Assembly (NCBI GenBank): GCA_029215795.1
Contig: JARDYH010000003.1
Coordinates: forward strand, 11,992,001-12,056,000
Source: Anniella stebbinsi
Taxonomy: Eukaryota > Chordata > Lepidosauria > Squamata > Anniellidae
Length of the DNA: 64,000 bases
Reading direction: 5' to 3'
Part shown: positions 1 to 10,815 of the stretch, piece by piece
Layout of the letters: the number at the start of each line of letters is the position of its first letter
How positions within the stretch are numbered: the first letter of the stretch is position 1
The notes under the pieces: model-generated
Told to the model about the DNA's origin: nothing
The model's input: the letters and a program-made list of their open reading frames with translations, nothing else
Databases searched by the model: none
Program-made: the position numbers and the translations under genes

Positions 1-414
1 TTTGCTGCTGGTTTTAAACTGTTTTCCAATGGATTAATTAGTTTTATATTTGTGTTTGGCTAGATTGTGAGATGTTTTTAAACTGTTGCTTTAAATGAAT
101 GTCTTATATTTGGAATGGGGGATTATAATTTTATGTCATATGTTATTTTTGAATGAACGTCATCTTGCGGTTTAGAAATATTACATATATAAGAAAGCAA
201 ACAACTGTTTGTTGTTCAAGATCAGCGTTTGATACATGAAGATTTTACTTAATCCTATACTTCCTTCAGCTGGCATTCCTCAAGTGGAATGCAATAATAA
301 AATAGCATAAAAAATAAAATCAATAAAAATCAATCAAAGGACAGCAAAAAGAACTGGAAAAACACACACCAATATGAAGAGTTAATTCCTAAAAGCACAG
401 TAGGACAAGTTCGT
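1..414. other. AT-rich stretch without a gene
   Basis: The first ~190 bases are T-rich and resemble the 3' untranslated part of an L2-like LINE on the + strand, but the match is too weak to call. The rest is AT-rich unique-looking sequence. No open frame here resembles a known protein. Confidence 0.4.
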
Positions 415-492
415 CTTTATGTGTTGTGAACCATAAAGAGAGCTTTGGTTCCTGGGTGGTATAGAAATGTAATAAAATAAATAAATAAACAT
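415..492 (+). mobile_element. L2-like LINE 3' tail
   Basis: The sequence runs from a 'gttgtgaacc' block through 'agagagcttt' and 'gtatagaaatgtaata' into ATAAATAA repeats. This is the 3' terminal signature shared by most L2-like copies in the window. Only the extreme 3' end is present, as expected from aborted target-primed reverse transcription. Confidence 0.6.
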
Positions 493-699
493 GCTTTGAG
501 ATTGAAGAACTGCCCATGGAAGAATATTCTAAAGGATTGGGGCAACCACTAAAAAGGACTAGTATGCTAATAGAATCCGATCTAGCTTCTACATAAGATG
601 AAGCATGAAGCAAGGGCTCAGTGGCTGATATCACAGTTAGGGGAGGTTAATAGAGGTGTATCCTCAGATAGGCAAGGCTTTAAAGCAATATCTTAGTGC

Positions 700-860
700 A
701 GTGGAGGCTGGTGGCTCCAATGTTTAGTGTGCGTTGTGCAAACCATTCCTAACCATGGTGGCTACATAACCATGGTTTAAACACACTCACTATCCATTTG
801 CTTCAAAAGAGTTAGCGGCCTAACCATGGCTTAGTGTGTTGTCTGAACAGGTCCACTGTT
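700..860. repeat. fold-back DNA repeat, partial copy
   Basis: It begins with a CAGTGGAGGCTGGTGGCTCC block, also the end of the MITE at 9548-9668. It finishes with 'gttgtctgaacaggtccac', matching the end of the element at 9093-9345. It appears to be a mosaic or junction of two TIR elements. No coding capacity. Confidence 0.45.
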
Positions 861-1539
861 TCTAAATGTGCATGCATACTTATACATACGCCTACACATA
901 AATTTCCCTATGCAAATTGTCCTTTTTTTATGATACGTAACTAAACAAAACAAAACAAACAAGCCATTTCTTTTGGTGAGCAGTCAAGATAAGGTGGTGT
1001 AAATGGATTGTCAACACCTTTCTGATTGCCAAAAGACTGATACTACAATCCTGGAAGGTTAAAGGCTCACCTTCTATAATGCAGTGGATTGAAGACCTAA
1101 TAACACTAGAAATATTTGGAAGGGTGGTGTTTAGGGGCTGCTGGTGAATGGACCGGTATAAGGACATTTGGTCAGTTTTTACTGAAATGTATGTATAACC
1201 AACTTTTTCTAGAATTCTGTAATAATTGAAATCAAGAGAGAATATAAATAAACAAAACAAAAAAATGAAGGGGAGGAGTGAGAGAAAGAAAGAAGCAAAT
1301 ATGCAAAAATAAATTTTAAAATACATTAGAATTAGCTCTTGTGAAGCAAGGGGGAGCAAGGCTGGGTCAAGGCATTTTCCTCCCTGAGATAGAGCAGGAA
1401 ATATAACCCTTGCCTCAGAGCTCCTTTACATTAAGTGAAAATCCCACATCCTTACTGGGCTTCAAACTTCAGTGAGTGGCCCGTCATGAGCATGCAATAA
1501 ATTGCTCATGTAGAAATGCTTTAAGTGTCAAAGTACATA
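861..1539. other. no gene recognised
   Basis: AT-rich sequence. A minus-strand open frame of 143 codons at 928-1359 has low-complexity hydrophobic composition and resembles nothing I know, so I do not annotate it. Confidence 0.4.
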
Positions 1540-1599
1540 GTATCTAAGACCATCCAAGTCTGTTTGTTACTATAAACACTTTTATATTCTGTTTTTGCT

Positions 1600-1860
1600 G
1601 AAAAACCATCAAGGCGGTGTCCAACAATTTAAAACAACAAGACCTCAACACAATAAAAAAAATCCCAAGGAGATTAGAACAGTAAGATGTTAAAACTACA
1701 TAAATAAAAAGGCTAAATTGAAAAGATGTGTTTTCACACCCTTTCGGAAAGTCAAGAGTGTGGGGGCAAATCGTAGTTCTTGAGGGACTGCAGTCCACTA
1801 TTTGGGAGTGATACAGGTGAAGTCCATTTCCATGCATGCCTGACAAATGGGCCTCTGCAG
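1600..1860 (-). mobile_element. L2-like LINE fragment
   Basis: Reading the minus strand, a degraded RT C-terminal block (around the 'gggactgcagtccac' region) is followed by an AT-rich 3' UTR that ends near 'caaggcggtgt'. Layout and order match better-preserved L2 copies in this window. The copy is 5'-truncated and decayed. Confidence 0.5.
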
Positions 1861-1996
1861 GTAACAGTGTCCTCAAGAAACACTTAATCACCGGGCAGGT
1901 TCACAATGACAGAGGTGGTCCCTAAGACATTTGGCACCTGAGGTAAAAAAATCCTACAAGCACCTCCCCCCCTCCGGGGCAGTTAAAATACAATAA

Positions 1997-2122
1997 TAAT
2001 AAATGAAGGCACAATCCTATGCATGTCTAAACAGAAAAAAAAATGTCGTATAACTCCCAGCATGCCCCAGCCAGCCAATTGTAGGACTTTTTCCTGTCTA
2101 AACACGCATAAGAGTGAGCCCT
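1997..2122. repeat. short fold-back repeat
   Basis: The left end GGCACAATCCTATGCATG is mirrored by a right end that reads, on the complement, GGCTCACTCTTATGCGTG. It encloses an 'actcccagcatgcc' core. The structure is that of a small inverted-repeat element. Related 'caatcctatgca'-type repeats are common in reptile genomes. Confidence 0.45.
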
Positions 2123-2325
2123 AAATAACTAACAACTACCCTTCCATGACACCTAACCACTCTTCCATAACAACTCAAATCAGTTGCCTGTGGAACCTGT
2201 CCCACTCTACCTAATGGTAGCACCGTCCCTGGCAGCTATAGGTAGGTCTTGAGACAGAAATGATTGATGACTGCTTGGTTAGGCTGAGAAATGGTTATCT
2301 TCTGGGCTACTAGGGACAAACCCGA

Positions 2326-2405
2326 TTATTTATTTATTTATTTATTACATTTGTATACCGCCCCATAGCCGAAGCTCTCTGGGTGGTTTACATAGGATTA
2401 AACCA
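2326..2405 (-). mobile_element. L2-like LINE 3' tail
   Basis: TTTATTTATTTATTTATT followed by 'acatttgtataccgcc' and 'gaagctctctgggtgg' is the reverse complement of the standard L2 3' end. Only ~80 bases remain. Confidence 0.65.
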
Positions 2406-2572
2406 GTCAACATCCAGCAGTTTAACTACTATGCCACATCAGCTTTTAAACACCTGTTACTAGCCTCTAGAAAAGAAACATCCTGCTACTGTATGGTTTG
2501 CCTGATGAATCAAAATCAGCAAAAAGTGAAAAGGCTGATACAGTCTCATGACACCAATCATAGCTGTAAAAA

Positions 2573-2614
<42 letters not shown>
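2573..2614. repeat. (GA)n microsatellite
   Basis: About 40 bases of nearly pure GA dinucleotide with one interruption. It abuts the fold-back element that starts at 2614. AGAGAG also appears just beyond that element's right end at 2838, so the repeat may have grown from the insertion-site sequence. Confidence 0.9.
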
Positions 2615-2615
<1 letters not shown>

Positions 2616-2838
2616 CTGCATTTGGACAACACGATAGACAATGGTGGGGTAATAATCAACGTTACAGTTGTTCATCTAGGGGGTACTCCCCACACAACAT
2701 TGTAATAAATAATCAACCATGGTGTGGATTAGGATCAGTGCTGAGTTGACTATGGCAGCATTCGGACAACATGATAGTCAATACAACTGACGATTGTTTC
2801 CCCCCCACAGTTGCTTATTGTGTTGTCTGAATTCAGCC
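2614..2838 (+). mobile_element. 225-bp TIR element, family X, copy 1
   Basis: The left terminus GGCTGCATTTGGACAACACG and the complement of the right terminus GGCTGAATTCAGACAACACA form imperfect terminal inverted repeats. A second copy lies inverted at 41532-41758 with nearly the same length and the same internal order (a 'gggggtactccccacacaac' core, then 'ggattaggatcag'). No coding capacity. It is probably a non-autonomous DNA transposon. Both flanks are AGAGAG-like, so a TSD cannot be defined. Confidence 0.65.
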
Positions 2839-3534
2839 AGAGAGTAGGTATCTTAGATTAGTGTTGAGATTCCTTTCTCTTGGAAATCCAAAGTAGTAGC
2901 ATTTTTTAAAACCCCTTTATTCATTCCCTGGTGGGAACCAATTGCAATCACATTTGTTCCTGCAGGGGAACGAATAGAAATACGGACTGCCCATACGGAA
3001 GGTGAGAAACACAGATGGATGCCAGCACCAGGGGAAAGATGAGACAGTACATCACCAGTTAGTTCTGAGTGTTTGGGAAGCCACAGAACCACTCGTGGTG
3101 ATCGGGGGAGGGGGGAAATAAGATTTAGGACAGGAAATAAATCAATATCTTATCATCTCCTGTTACTTTTCTCTGTCGTGAAATCAAGGTTGTAAGTCTG
3201 GGTTTTTACAGAGTAGAAGCTGGCTGAGCAGCTAAAGTCATGTCCTGCCTTGATAAGGGCAAAATATTTATTGGTTGTGAATATCGTGCCATGTAGATTT
3301 ACATCTCTTAAAACACATAACCACCTCCATCACCAACCAAAGTAGTCAGGAAAGGATTGGATCACTGTTTCTGAATTTCTAAAATAGACGCAGACGTATA
3401 AATTTCAATCAGTGACTGTGCTATGATAGAAACGCAGCATAGAGATCTAATTTAAAATAAAGTATGAAATAACTCAATGAATGGAGCCACAAGGATGTGT
3501 CCTTCACATGCGAAGGGATATGTGGAACTAGCTA
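2839..3534. other. no gene recognised
   Basis: Moderately AT-rich sequence without clear repeats or exon-like open frames. Confidence 0.4.
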
Positions 3535-3650
3535 AATCCAGCATCAGCCCTACTCAGAGTAGACCCATTGAAATTAATGGGAGTGCAGTTGGTCCTGACT
3601 AACTTAAATCCCAATGGGCCTACTCTAAGTAGGACTTAGGTTGGATTTTA
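3535..3650. repeat. short fold-back repeat with 'cattgaaattaatggg' core
   Basis: Starts AATCCAGCATCAGCCCTACT and ends with a mirrored 'agtaggacttaggttggatt'. The central blocks 'cccattgaaattaatggg' and 'cccaatgggcc' are also complementary. Related fragments occur near 17945-18055, 31280 and 59985-60040. Confidence 0.5.
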
Positions 3651-4595
3651 CCCACTGTCACCATGCTTGATATTGCTGATCTTCCCAAGAAATGTGCACT
3701 GGTGCCGCTAGCGCGGGACCATATGCTGCAGATCCATAGACCCATGGTACTGGGGGACCCTTAAATGACCCCCTGCCATATTGCTGTGAAAGGAAAGGGC
3801 TACAATGGCTGGTTATGGTTGCCCCGCCTCTCCGGCACACTATTTTACATTCAAGCATTTTGAATTTAAATCCAGGCTTAGTTGCAGGTTAGCTCTGGGG
3901 TGGGCAGACTTCAGGCTTGTGGGAACCCAAGGTCCACCCAGAGTCCTTTGTGATGTACTGTGGTTCCAAAGAAGATGTACAGGAGCTGCTCAGCAGCCAA
4001 TATGGGAAGGATTCCATGTTGTTCAAAAGCTTGAAAAACCACAGCCATAGCATCTAAGTTTCCCGTTCACCACTACATTTCCCAAAACGATCTGAAGGTA
4101 CTCCATTCCATCTTGCTTCAGGAGATGCAACACATGATGACCGGTTTGTGAAAAGACAAGTATCATATGACTGGAATGTTGGCCTTGGTGGGGTTTTATT
4201 GTTCTTGTTTTTGTTAGTTGCCAGTGTCTTGTGATACGGCTGTCACCAGGACGGAAGAACGGCTTGACAAAAGGAGATGTTTGTTTGGATTCCTCAAAAC
4301 TGTGTCTCAGGGGCGTCCCATCACCCGCCGGATGAGCAACAACACTGGGCTGTTGTTTCTGATTCTTCACACAATTAAAGCGCGAACCAACTTACCGCTC
4401 ACATGCTGTTCTAAAGAGACACCCGCAAGATGGAAAAGGCATCACAAGGAAAACAACAAAGTGGGGCGTAACATGACCAGCTGAGTGGGCTTAATTGCAA
4501 GGGAACATTGTGGGATTTCCAGATCCAACAGATACATACTGCGCTTGAGCCTTATATAAAGCTGTTGGCTCTTAATCAGGGTTGTTCTTTCAACC
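3651..4595. other. no gene recognised
   Basis: Contains several short open frames on both strands with no recognisable domain or splice-consistent structure. No clear repeat. Confidence 0.35.
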
Positions 4596-4623
4596 ATCTC
4601 TCCCTCTCCCTCTCCCTCTCCCT

Positions 4624-4678
<55 letters not shown>
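4596..4678. repeat. (CTCCCT)n to (CT)n microsatellite
   Basis: A CTCCCT-like hexamer array passes into about 45 bases of pure CT. Confidence 0.95.
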
Positions 4679-4682
<4 letters not shown>

Positions 4683-4870
4683 CCTATTGTGCCCATGCAT
4701 TCATGGGATCCACAGCCTGTGCAATGGGACTTCATGGTTCTAAAAATATTCTGAAATGAGTGGAAACATGCATTTCAGGAATGGGGCAGGTTCTATTGGC
4801 CTGTCTCAATATGGAAATGACTGTTTCTGCTAATTTCCAGGGTTATTTTTAAAAGCACCAAAACCCCAAT

Positions 4871-5120
4871 ATCACAGAATCATAGAATAGTAGAGTTGGA
4901 AGGGGCCTATAAAGCCGTTGAGTCCAACCCCTTCCTCAATGCATGAATCCACCTTAAAGCATCCCAGACAGATGGCTGTCCAGCTGCCTCTTGAAGGCCT
5001 CCAGTGTGGGAGAGAGCCCACCACCTCCCTAAGCAATTGGTTCCATTGTCATACTGCTCTAACAGTCAGGAAGTTTTTCCTGATGTCCAGCCGGAATCTG
5101 GCTTCCTGTAACTTGAGGCT
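4871..5120 (-). mobile_element. CR1 LINE 3' end
   Basis: On the minus strand the sequence ends with the CR1 signature (ggttggactcaa..., ccttataggccccttccaac, ctactattctatgattct). The typical preceding block 'acaggaagccagattc' is also present. The copy is 5'-truncated near 5120. Confidence 0.85.
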
Positions 5121-5227
5121 TCCTGTAATGCAAGCAGTGGGTTCTGTGAGTGCAACAGAACCAGCAGAGGCAGATGGACCCCATTGGCTACTCCCCTTTT
5201 TATTTTATTGGGCTTGCCCTGAAGGAA

Positions 5228-5573
5228 CTGGGCTAGTCACAAAACACATAGTCAAACTATGGAATTCGCTTCCACTAGATGTAGTGATGGCCACCAATTT
5301 GGATGGCTTCAAAAGCGGATTGGACAAATTTATGGAGGAGAACGCTATGAATGGCTACTAGTCCAGATGGCGATATGCTACTTCCACTATCAAAAGCAGT
5401 ATGACTATGTACACCACGCGCTAGGGAACATGAGCAGGAGGGTGATGTTGCCCTCATGTCCAACTTGTGGCTTCATGGTCGACAGCTGGTTGGCCACTAT
5501 GTGATCGGAATGCTGGACTAGATGGACCCTTCTTCTGATCCAGCATGGCTCTTCTTGTGTTCTTACATGTTCT
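5228..5573 (+). mobile_element. CR1-like LINE 3' end, second subfamily
   Basis: Contains 'ggaattcgcttccactagat', 'gatggccaccaatttggatg' and a terminal 'ggactagatggaccc...gatccagcatggctcttctt' block. The same series is found at 42155-42506. It is a separate CR1-type subfamily from the ATTCTATGA-tailed copies. Only the last ~350 bases are present. Confidence 0.7.
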
Positions 5574-5589
5574 GAGTACACCAAAACCC

Positions 5590-6205
5590 TAAGTGAATGC
5601 GTCAAACAAGCGTTTGATGTCATGGGCGTCATCCTTGTTAGAATGCCAGAGTTAGTTGCAGGCTATTTCAAGTGTGGGCAGATTTTCAGCTTGTAGGATC
5701 TGTTTTGTTTTCCCCTAAAATCTCAGTATCCACCAACTGGAGCCAGGTGGAAGTCAGTGGCCCAGGAAGATGGAATTGAGGAACAACAGTGCCTCTGAGC
5801 ATATGCTTAACCCAGGAATTTGTTTTTTGGTTCCTGAACTGGAGCTCGTCCACAGATCCTTTCACACAGAAATCAACTCGTCTTTCTAGCTTTCTTGATT
5901 TTAGCAGCCTCATTTAGGAGAGTGGAAAAGGATTCTTTTGTTTCCTCTGTTGCTAAGCCATTGGGAGTTGGATATCCTTTATGATCTACTGCAAATCACA
6001 AGAGATCTACTGGTAGATGGCGATCTGCCCACCCCTGGTTTAACTTATTGTTGAGTATACTCTCAAGTTCAGTTTACACTTTCAGTAGAATCGAGTGGGA
6101 AAACTTTTCTTGGACTATACCACTTTGAGCAACAGGTCCCTGTGTTTACATTTATTAATATCCCCCAATGAAAAACATTAATTTAATGTATAAAACTACA
6201 TATCA
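5590..6205. other. no gene recognised
   Basis: No coding signal or clear repeat seen. Confidence 0.35.
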
Positions 6206-6232
6206 GTGTGTGTGTGTGTGTGTGTGTGTGTG
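6206..6232. repeat. (GT)n microsatellite
   Basis: Thirteen or so perfect GT units. Confidence 0.95.
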
Positions 6233-7016
6233 CCTCGCCTTCTTGCCAAGGTTTTATTTTAATTGTATGTGCAAGGATTGTTTTGTGAGAGACCATTTAA
6301 ACATGCACCCCCTCCTCACCTAGAGAGGTACGGACCAGGGAAGCTATACCACCCGTTTCTGTTGAATATTTAAACTTGCTTTTGGTGGCCAAGCTGGATA
6401 AGGTATGAAATGGCCCTTAATGTGAGACCTAGAACATTTGCATTTCTCCCCACTTCTTCTCCTGCATGGAAAATGTGTAAAGGGTTCCTTCAACCTCCCC
6501 CCACATCCTTCCCGCCCTGATTCCTCATCACGTAGACTTCATGTTATAAAATCGTTTTTGTTCACGGACCAGTGATCACACCGGCTTGTCAGCATTCAAA
6601 TTACTACTAGGCTGTTTAGTACCTGTCTAATTAAAACAGAACTTACTCACTGATGCCTCCAATGCTTAAACAAATTAAAGCCTAATAGGAAAAGTGATAT
6701 ATCACTTAGATGAAAAAGAAAAATTGAATAACTATTACTGCACCTTCTTTCTGTCTCCTCCTCTCCCTTTTCGTTTCCAAGAATTCAGGCTGAGGAGGGG
6801 AAGGCACCAATTTATCTCAGGCAAAATTATATACACCAATGCAGTCTACATACTTGGTTTTAAGAAAATAAAGACTGAACTACATAGTTTTCATCAAGAA
6901 AAAAAAAAGGGGGGAAAAAGGATACCAGTTCTGGGAGGGGGAAACTTTCAACAATGCTGATAGACACCATTCATAATGGTTATGAAAACACCTGTTGCTT
7001 GAAAGTTATTATTTTT
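6233..7016. other. no gene recognised
   Basis: Includes a purine tract near 6900-6940. No exon-like frame. Confidence 0.35.
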
Positions 7017-7120
7017 CAGCCAAATCTACCTCACAGGGTTGTTGTGAGGATGAATCTGAGAAGGGGATCATGAATGCCACCTTGGAGGGAGGCTGGGCTC
7101 TAAATGGAACAAATATATAA
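7017..7120 (+). mobile_element. tRNA-derived SINE, 3' part only
   Basis: The block 'caaatctacctcacagggtt' then 'gttgtgaggatgaa' matches the body of the complete SINE at 10578-10815. The tRNA-like 5' half is missing. Confidence 0.65.
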
Positions 7121-7297
7121 TTAAAAAAGCAGCTAACAGCAAGGGCAACTCACAAATATAATCTCACAAATGCAAAAACATTCTTTTAAAATTCAAAAGC
7201 TTAAACCATTCATTTTTTTTTTTACTTCCCTTCATCCTGTGGATACCAGGGAGGTGTACAAGGGTATGATTAAAATTGTTGTCCAATATTTAACAAG

Positions 7298-8130
7298 TAA
7301 TAATAATAATAATAATAATTTTATTTATTTCTTACCCGCCTCTCCCTCTGGATCAAGGTGGGGAACAACATTAAAAGCAAATGATATAAAATACATAAAA
7401 TTGATTAAAACATATAAAAACGAATACATTATTAAAATATCAATAAAACTTAAAATTCAACTGGGTAGGTCTGCCTGAAGAGATCAGTGTTTATAGCTTT
7501 CTTAAAATCCGGAAGACTGTTAAGTTGGTGAATCTCTCCCAGTAGGCCATTCCACAGTCTGGGAGTGGCAGAAGAAAAGGTCCTCTGAGTAACGGTTGTC
7601 AGCCTAGTCTTGGCCGACTGTAGTAAATTCTTCCCAGAGGACCTGAACGTGCAGGGCGGATTGTGTGGGAGAAGGCGATCCTGCAGGTAACCTGGACCCA
7701 AACCATGTAGGGCTTTAAAGGTAATGAACAACACTTTGTACTTCGCCCAAAAAGTAATTTTCAGCCAGTGGAGTGATTTTAAAACTGGTGTAATATGGTC
7801 ATCCCTAGATGTACCGGCGACCAACCTGGCTGCCATATTTTGAACTAGTTGACATTTCCAGACTAGGCACAGAGGTAGCACTATGTACAGCACATTGCAG
7901 AAGTCAAGCCTCGAAGTTACCAGCGTGTGCACTACCGTTTTTAGGTCTTCCAACTCTAGGAAGGGGTGCAGCTGGCGTATCAGCTGAAGCTGATAGTAGG
8001 CACTCCTGGCCGTCCCATCTATCTGAGCTGTCATTTGGAGCGATGGATCCAGGAGCACCCCCAAGCTGTGAACACAGTCTTTCAGGGGGAGTGTAACCCC
8101 ATCCAGTACTGGTTGACACACCTCCAAACA
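7298..8130 (-). mobile_element. L2-like LINE, 5'-truncated
   Basis: The 3' end is an (AAT)n tail at 7298-7319, next to a 'cccgcctctccctctggatc' block. The minus strand then reads into the RT C-terminal coding remnant. The same subfamily, with its 'ccctgcctcaatccggaggg' end, recurs at 34042-37600 and 63607-64000. The 5' break is near 8130, beside a (GA)n array. Confidence 0.85.
7450..8130 (-). pseudogene. L2-like reverse transcriptase C-terminus
   Basis: About 225 codons remain open. They begin with CQPVLDGVTLPLKDCVHSLG and end in a QTYPVEF terminus. This is the region after the RT catalytic core (thumb and C-terminal domain), with the family blocks 'SLHWL', 'KALHGLGPGYL' and 'RLWNGL' in order. 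The YADD catalytic box and the endonuclease are absent through 5' truncation, so it cannot be functional. The upstream ~23 codons of the open frame come from the flanking (GA)n repeat and are not part of the gene. Confidence 0.8.
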
Positions 8131-8151
8131 AAAACAATAAAGCATTATCAT

Positions 8152-8157
<6 letters not shown>

Positions 8158-8191
<34 letters not shown>
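8158..8191. repeat. (GA)n microsatellite
   Basis: Perfect GA dinucleotide array between two L2 fragments. Confidence 0.95.
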
Positions 8192-8192
<1 letters not shown>

Positions 8193-8194
8193 CA

Positions 8195-8430
8195 AACACA
8201 ACAGATAGAAGATTATATCAACCAATTACAATGCCTGGGCAAATGAAAAGGTTTTGAGCTGGTGCCCAAAAGTTTGCAATGTGGGCGTCAGTCACACATC
8301 CATGGGGAGGGGTATTTCACAACCATGGTGCCACAACAGAGACGGTTCTCTCTGTTGTTGACACAAAATGTACCCGAGGTACTTAGGTACTCCTCTGATG
8401 ATCTTAAAGCATAGGTAGACATAACATAAC
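8195..8430 (-). mobile_element. L2-like LINE fragment (other subfamily)
   Basis: Minus-strand L2 3' region with the landmarks 'ggttttgagctggtgccc' and 'gtgccacaacagagacgg'. Similar text occurs at 18960-19170. It is decayed and lacks an open frame. Confidence 0.5.
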
Positions 8431-8984
8431 GTGGAGGAGGGGTTTTTACTAATTACTACTTAAAGAATTACATCTCGTATAAAATTGAAAATATTAAAAA
8501 ACTCACTCTAATGCCCAAACTGTAAAAGTTCAAGGGTGTGTGGGTGCGTGGGTGGGTGGGAATCCTAAACATTCACCCTAACTCCCCTCTGAAATATGTC
8601 TGGGGAAAATTTCACATCTTCCCCAAGGACTGCAAGAACGGTCTTGGATGTGGTGACTCAGAAGTCAGTGGCAGGATGAATCTGCTCCAGGGCTCAGTCG
8701 GAGCCAGTCAGAACCCTAAAAGAGCTATCCAAGGTGCAGAGCTTTTGCAGCCTCGGAGAGGCAGCAGTCACGGTTCTCTCCATGCCAGCTGTGGTGTGGG
8801 GGAGGAGATGAGGAGCTCAGACACTTGGGTCCAAGGTCGGAGTGCTTTCTCCAACCTGATTTATCCTGCGGCTGTATAGGGGCCAAACGATTGCTTTTTA
8901 AACTGTGCTATTAATGATGCTGTGATTTAAACACACACCCTGGAACTTGCAAGTGTGAACATTTGATCATACTTCATGTGGGCT
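8431..8984. other. no gene recognised
   Basis: Holds a GTGGGTGG-rich patch near 8540 and a region near 8660-8760 that faintly resembles the 'cagtggaggctgg' repeats. No coding evidence. Confidence 0.35.
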
Positions 8985-9092
8985 GGTTTTTATTTTTATT
9001 TATTCACTGCATCCTGACTTTTTTCCTCTTTATGTATGTAAGGCAGCTTACATACATGATCCTCCTCCTCTCCATTTTATCCTCACAACATT
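8985..9092 (-). mobile_element. tRNA-SINE 3' part, interrupted
   Basis: The minus-strand SINE end ('tccattttatcctcacaaca') is cut at 9092 by the TIR element that follows. Confidence 0.5.
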
Positions 9093-9345
9093 GGGCCTGT
9101 TCAGAAGACACCTTAAACCCTGCTGGTTAAGGCTTTTGGTTAAGCAGCAGAGATTAAGGCATCTTGTGCGATGTGTTTGGCTAAGCCCTGCTCACTCACT
9201 AAGTAACCACAGTCGGACCGTCTGCAGCGGGGTTCATGGCTCTTAACTGTGGCTTAAAGTGTTGTGGGCGACAGCACAGCTTGTGCTAACCCCAGAGAAC
9301 CAGTTTTGCTAACCACGGAGCCTGAAGTGTTGTCTGAACAGGCCC
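9093..9345. mobile_element. 253-bp TIR element
   Basis: The left end GGGCCTGTTCAGAAGACACC and the complement of the right end GGGCCTGTTCAGACAACACT are near-perfect terminal inverted repeats. The interior carries 'taaccatgg'-like and 'ggcttaa'-like blocks and no open frame. It is probably a non-autonomous DNA transposon. A fragment of the same type is at 716-855. Confidence 0.6.
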
Positions 9346-9424
9346 GTTGTCATTGCACAGATGGAGCGAAAGCACATGATAATGTTTAAGCATCTCTTGT
9401 GAAAGACTTCACAGTACACAGGGA

Positions 9425-9690
9425 TCACACCACTTTCATTGGAGGCATTTAAGGAGAAGCTGGATGGCCATCCATCAAGGATGCTATAGCTGCACCCTTC
9501 ATTGTAGATCCTGCATTTGGCAGGGGGTTGGACTAGTCCTCTCCAACCAGTGGAGACTGGTGGCTCCGATATCCAAGGGGATAGATCCTTTAGAGTTGTG
9601 ACTGGTTCTGACCGAAACCCTGAGTGGATTCACTGCCCCACTGATGTCGGAGGTACCAGCCTCCACTGCTTCTAACTCTATGGTTCCATG
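9425..9690 (+). mobile_element. CR1 LINE 3' end interrupted by a MITE
   Basis: A CR1 3' region ('ggcatttaaggagaagctgg', 'ggcagggggttggactagt') is broken at 9547 by a short TIR element and resumes at 9669 with 'cttctaactctatggttcc'. Confidence 0.7.
9548..9668. mobile_element. 121-bp hAT-like MITE
   Basis: Ends are CAGTGGAGACTGGTGGCTCC on the left and, on the complement, CAGTGGAGGCTGGTACCTCC on the right. CAGTG-type tips suit hAT elements. Flanks tctccaac / cttctaac match at 6 of 8 positions, consistent with a worn 8-bp TSD. No coding capacity. Confidence 0.65.
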
Positions 9691-10577
9691 ACCTCCAAGA
9701 GAAGAGACTTCCTTCAGGAGAGCTTCCAACAGACTAGGCCTATAGTTTCCCTTGGTATTCCCAGCATCTCAGCTCAATTTTGCCATTGTCTTTGTCCTCA
9801 TCATTTACTTCTCTTGGCTCTTAATAAAAATTGTACAAAGAATCTCTCTTTGTTTCCATCCTATTTTAATCATTCTCCCAAGAGGAGAATGGCCTGTTCA
9901 TCTGTCCTAAACAAAGGGATCACTTGTCCGAGGGAAATGACTTGTTCTATGAAAATTCCCATTATTTTGCCTATTCTCTCTCCCCCCCCCCCCCCAATTT
10001 TATTTTCTCCTGACTCTCACACAACATTGTGGCATGTTGCCTCAGGCACAGAATGCTAATGAACATCTCTCTTCAAGGGTTTATGCATATTCCGCTCTGT
10101 GAATCAGTTGGCAAAAGTTGGGTGAGGGGGAAGCTGCTGTCCGACCAATTTATTTCGAGCTCTGCCCAGGGGTACAGCGTGTAGCATGCCTCCTCGCCTG
10201 GCCTGAATTAGTGAAAGGTCAATACTTCTACTCATGGTTCTGGAGCTCCTGTAAAGCAGGCATGGTTGGCTGAGGCAAAGTGACAGGGCTTCTTTAGGAA
10301 CAAAACAATGAGGAACTCCTGAAATGCATGCACATATAAGAAGAGGAATTGAGGAAGGAATTTTTTAAAAATAATCTTCGAGCTCTTATTTTGAGGCCAG
10401 ATCCAAAGCCACTTTGCAACAGCTGAGCTTCCTCGATCAAAGCAAACCATGGTGCAAGACTTCAGCTGCAAGGCAAAATATTTGTAGTAGGTTTTGCAAC
10501 AGCCCAGAAGCAAACCAGAAGCAGAGCTCCTTGTAAGTGGCTGTAGTAGTATTCTACTTGGATTGGATATGAACACA
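9691..10577. other. no gene recognised; C-run at 9982-9995
   Basis: Contains a 14-base poly-C run at 9982-9995. Short frames on both strands show no known domain. Confidence 0.4.
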
Positions 10578-10815
10578 GAGCCAGTGTGGTGTAATGGTTA
10601 GCGTGTTGGACTGAGACTCTGGTGATCCGGGTTCTAGACCCCATTTGGCCATGGAAGCTCACTGGGTGACTTTGGGTCAGTCACAGACTCTCAGCCCAAT
10701 CTACCTCACAGGGTTGTTGTTATGAGGATAAAATGGAGAGGAGGATTATGCACGCTGCTTCCTTCAGGAAGAAAAAAAAAAGACATGATACAAATGAAAT
10801 AAATAAATAAATAAT
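10578..10815 (+). mobile_element. complete tRNA-derived SINE (MIR/CORE-like layout)
   Basis: The 5' part is tRNA-like. An A-box-like TGGTGTAATGG occurs at about 10586, and a B-box-like GGTTCTAGACC lies ~35 bases downstream; these would be internal RNA polymerase III promoter elements. The body contains 'tgggtcagtcacagactctc' and 'ctcacagggttgttgtt'. The end is an A-rich stretch then ATAAATAA. Decayed minus-strand copies lie at 18565-18782, 24360-24628 and 52395-52627. I infer mobilisation by an L2-type LINE from the shared tail style. Confidence 0.8.

Noticed and set aside
928..1359. 143-codon minus-strand hydrophobic frame
   Set aside because: AT-rich low-complexity hydrophobic sequence; no motif or splice context.
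7298..8130. Functional reverse transcriptase gene
   Set aside because: 5'-truncated, lacking the catalytic box and the endonuclease.
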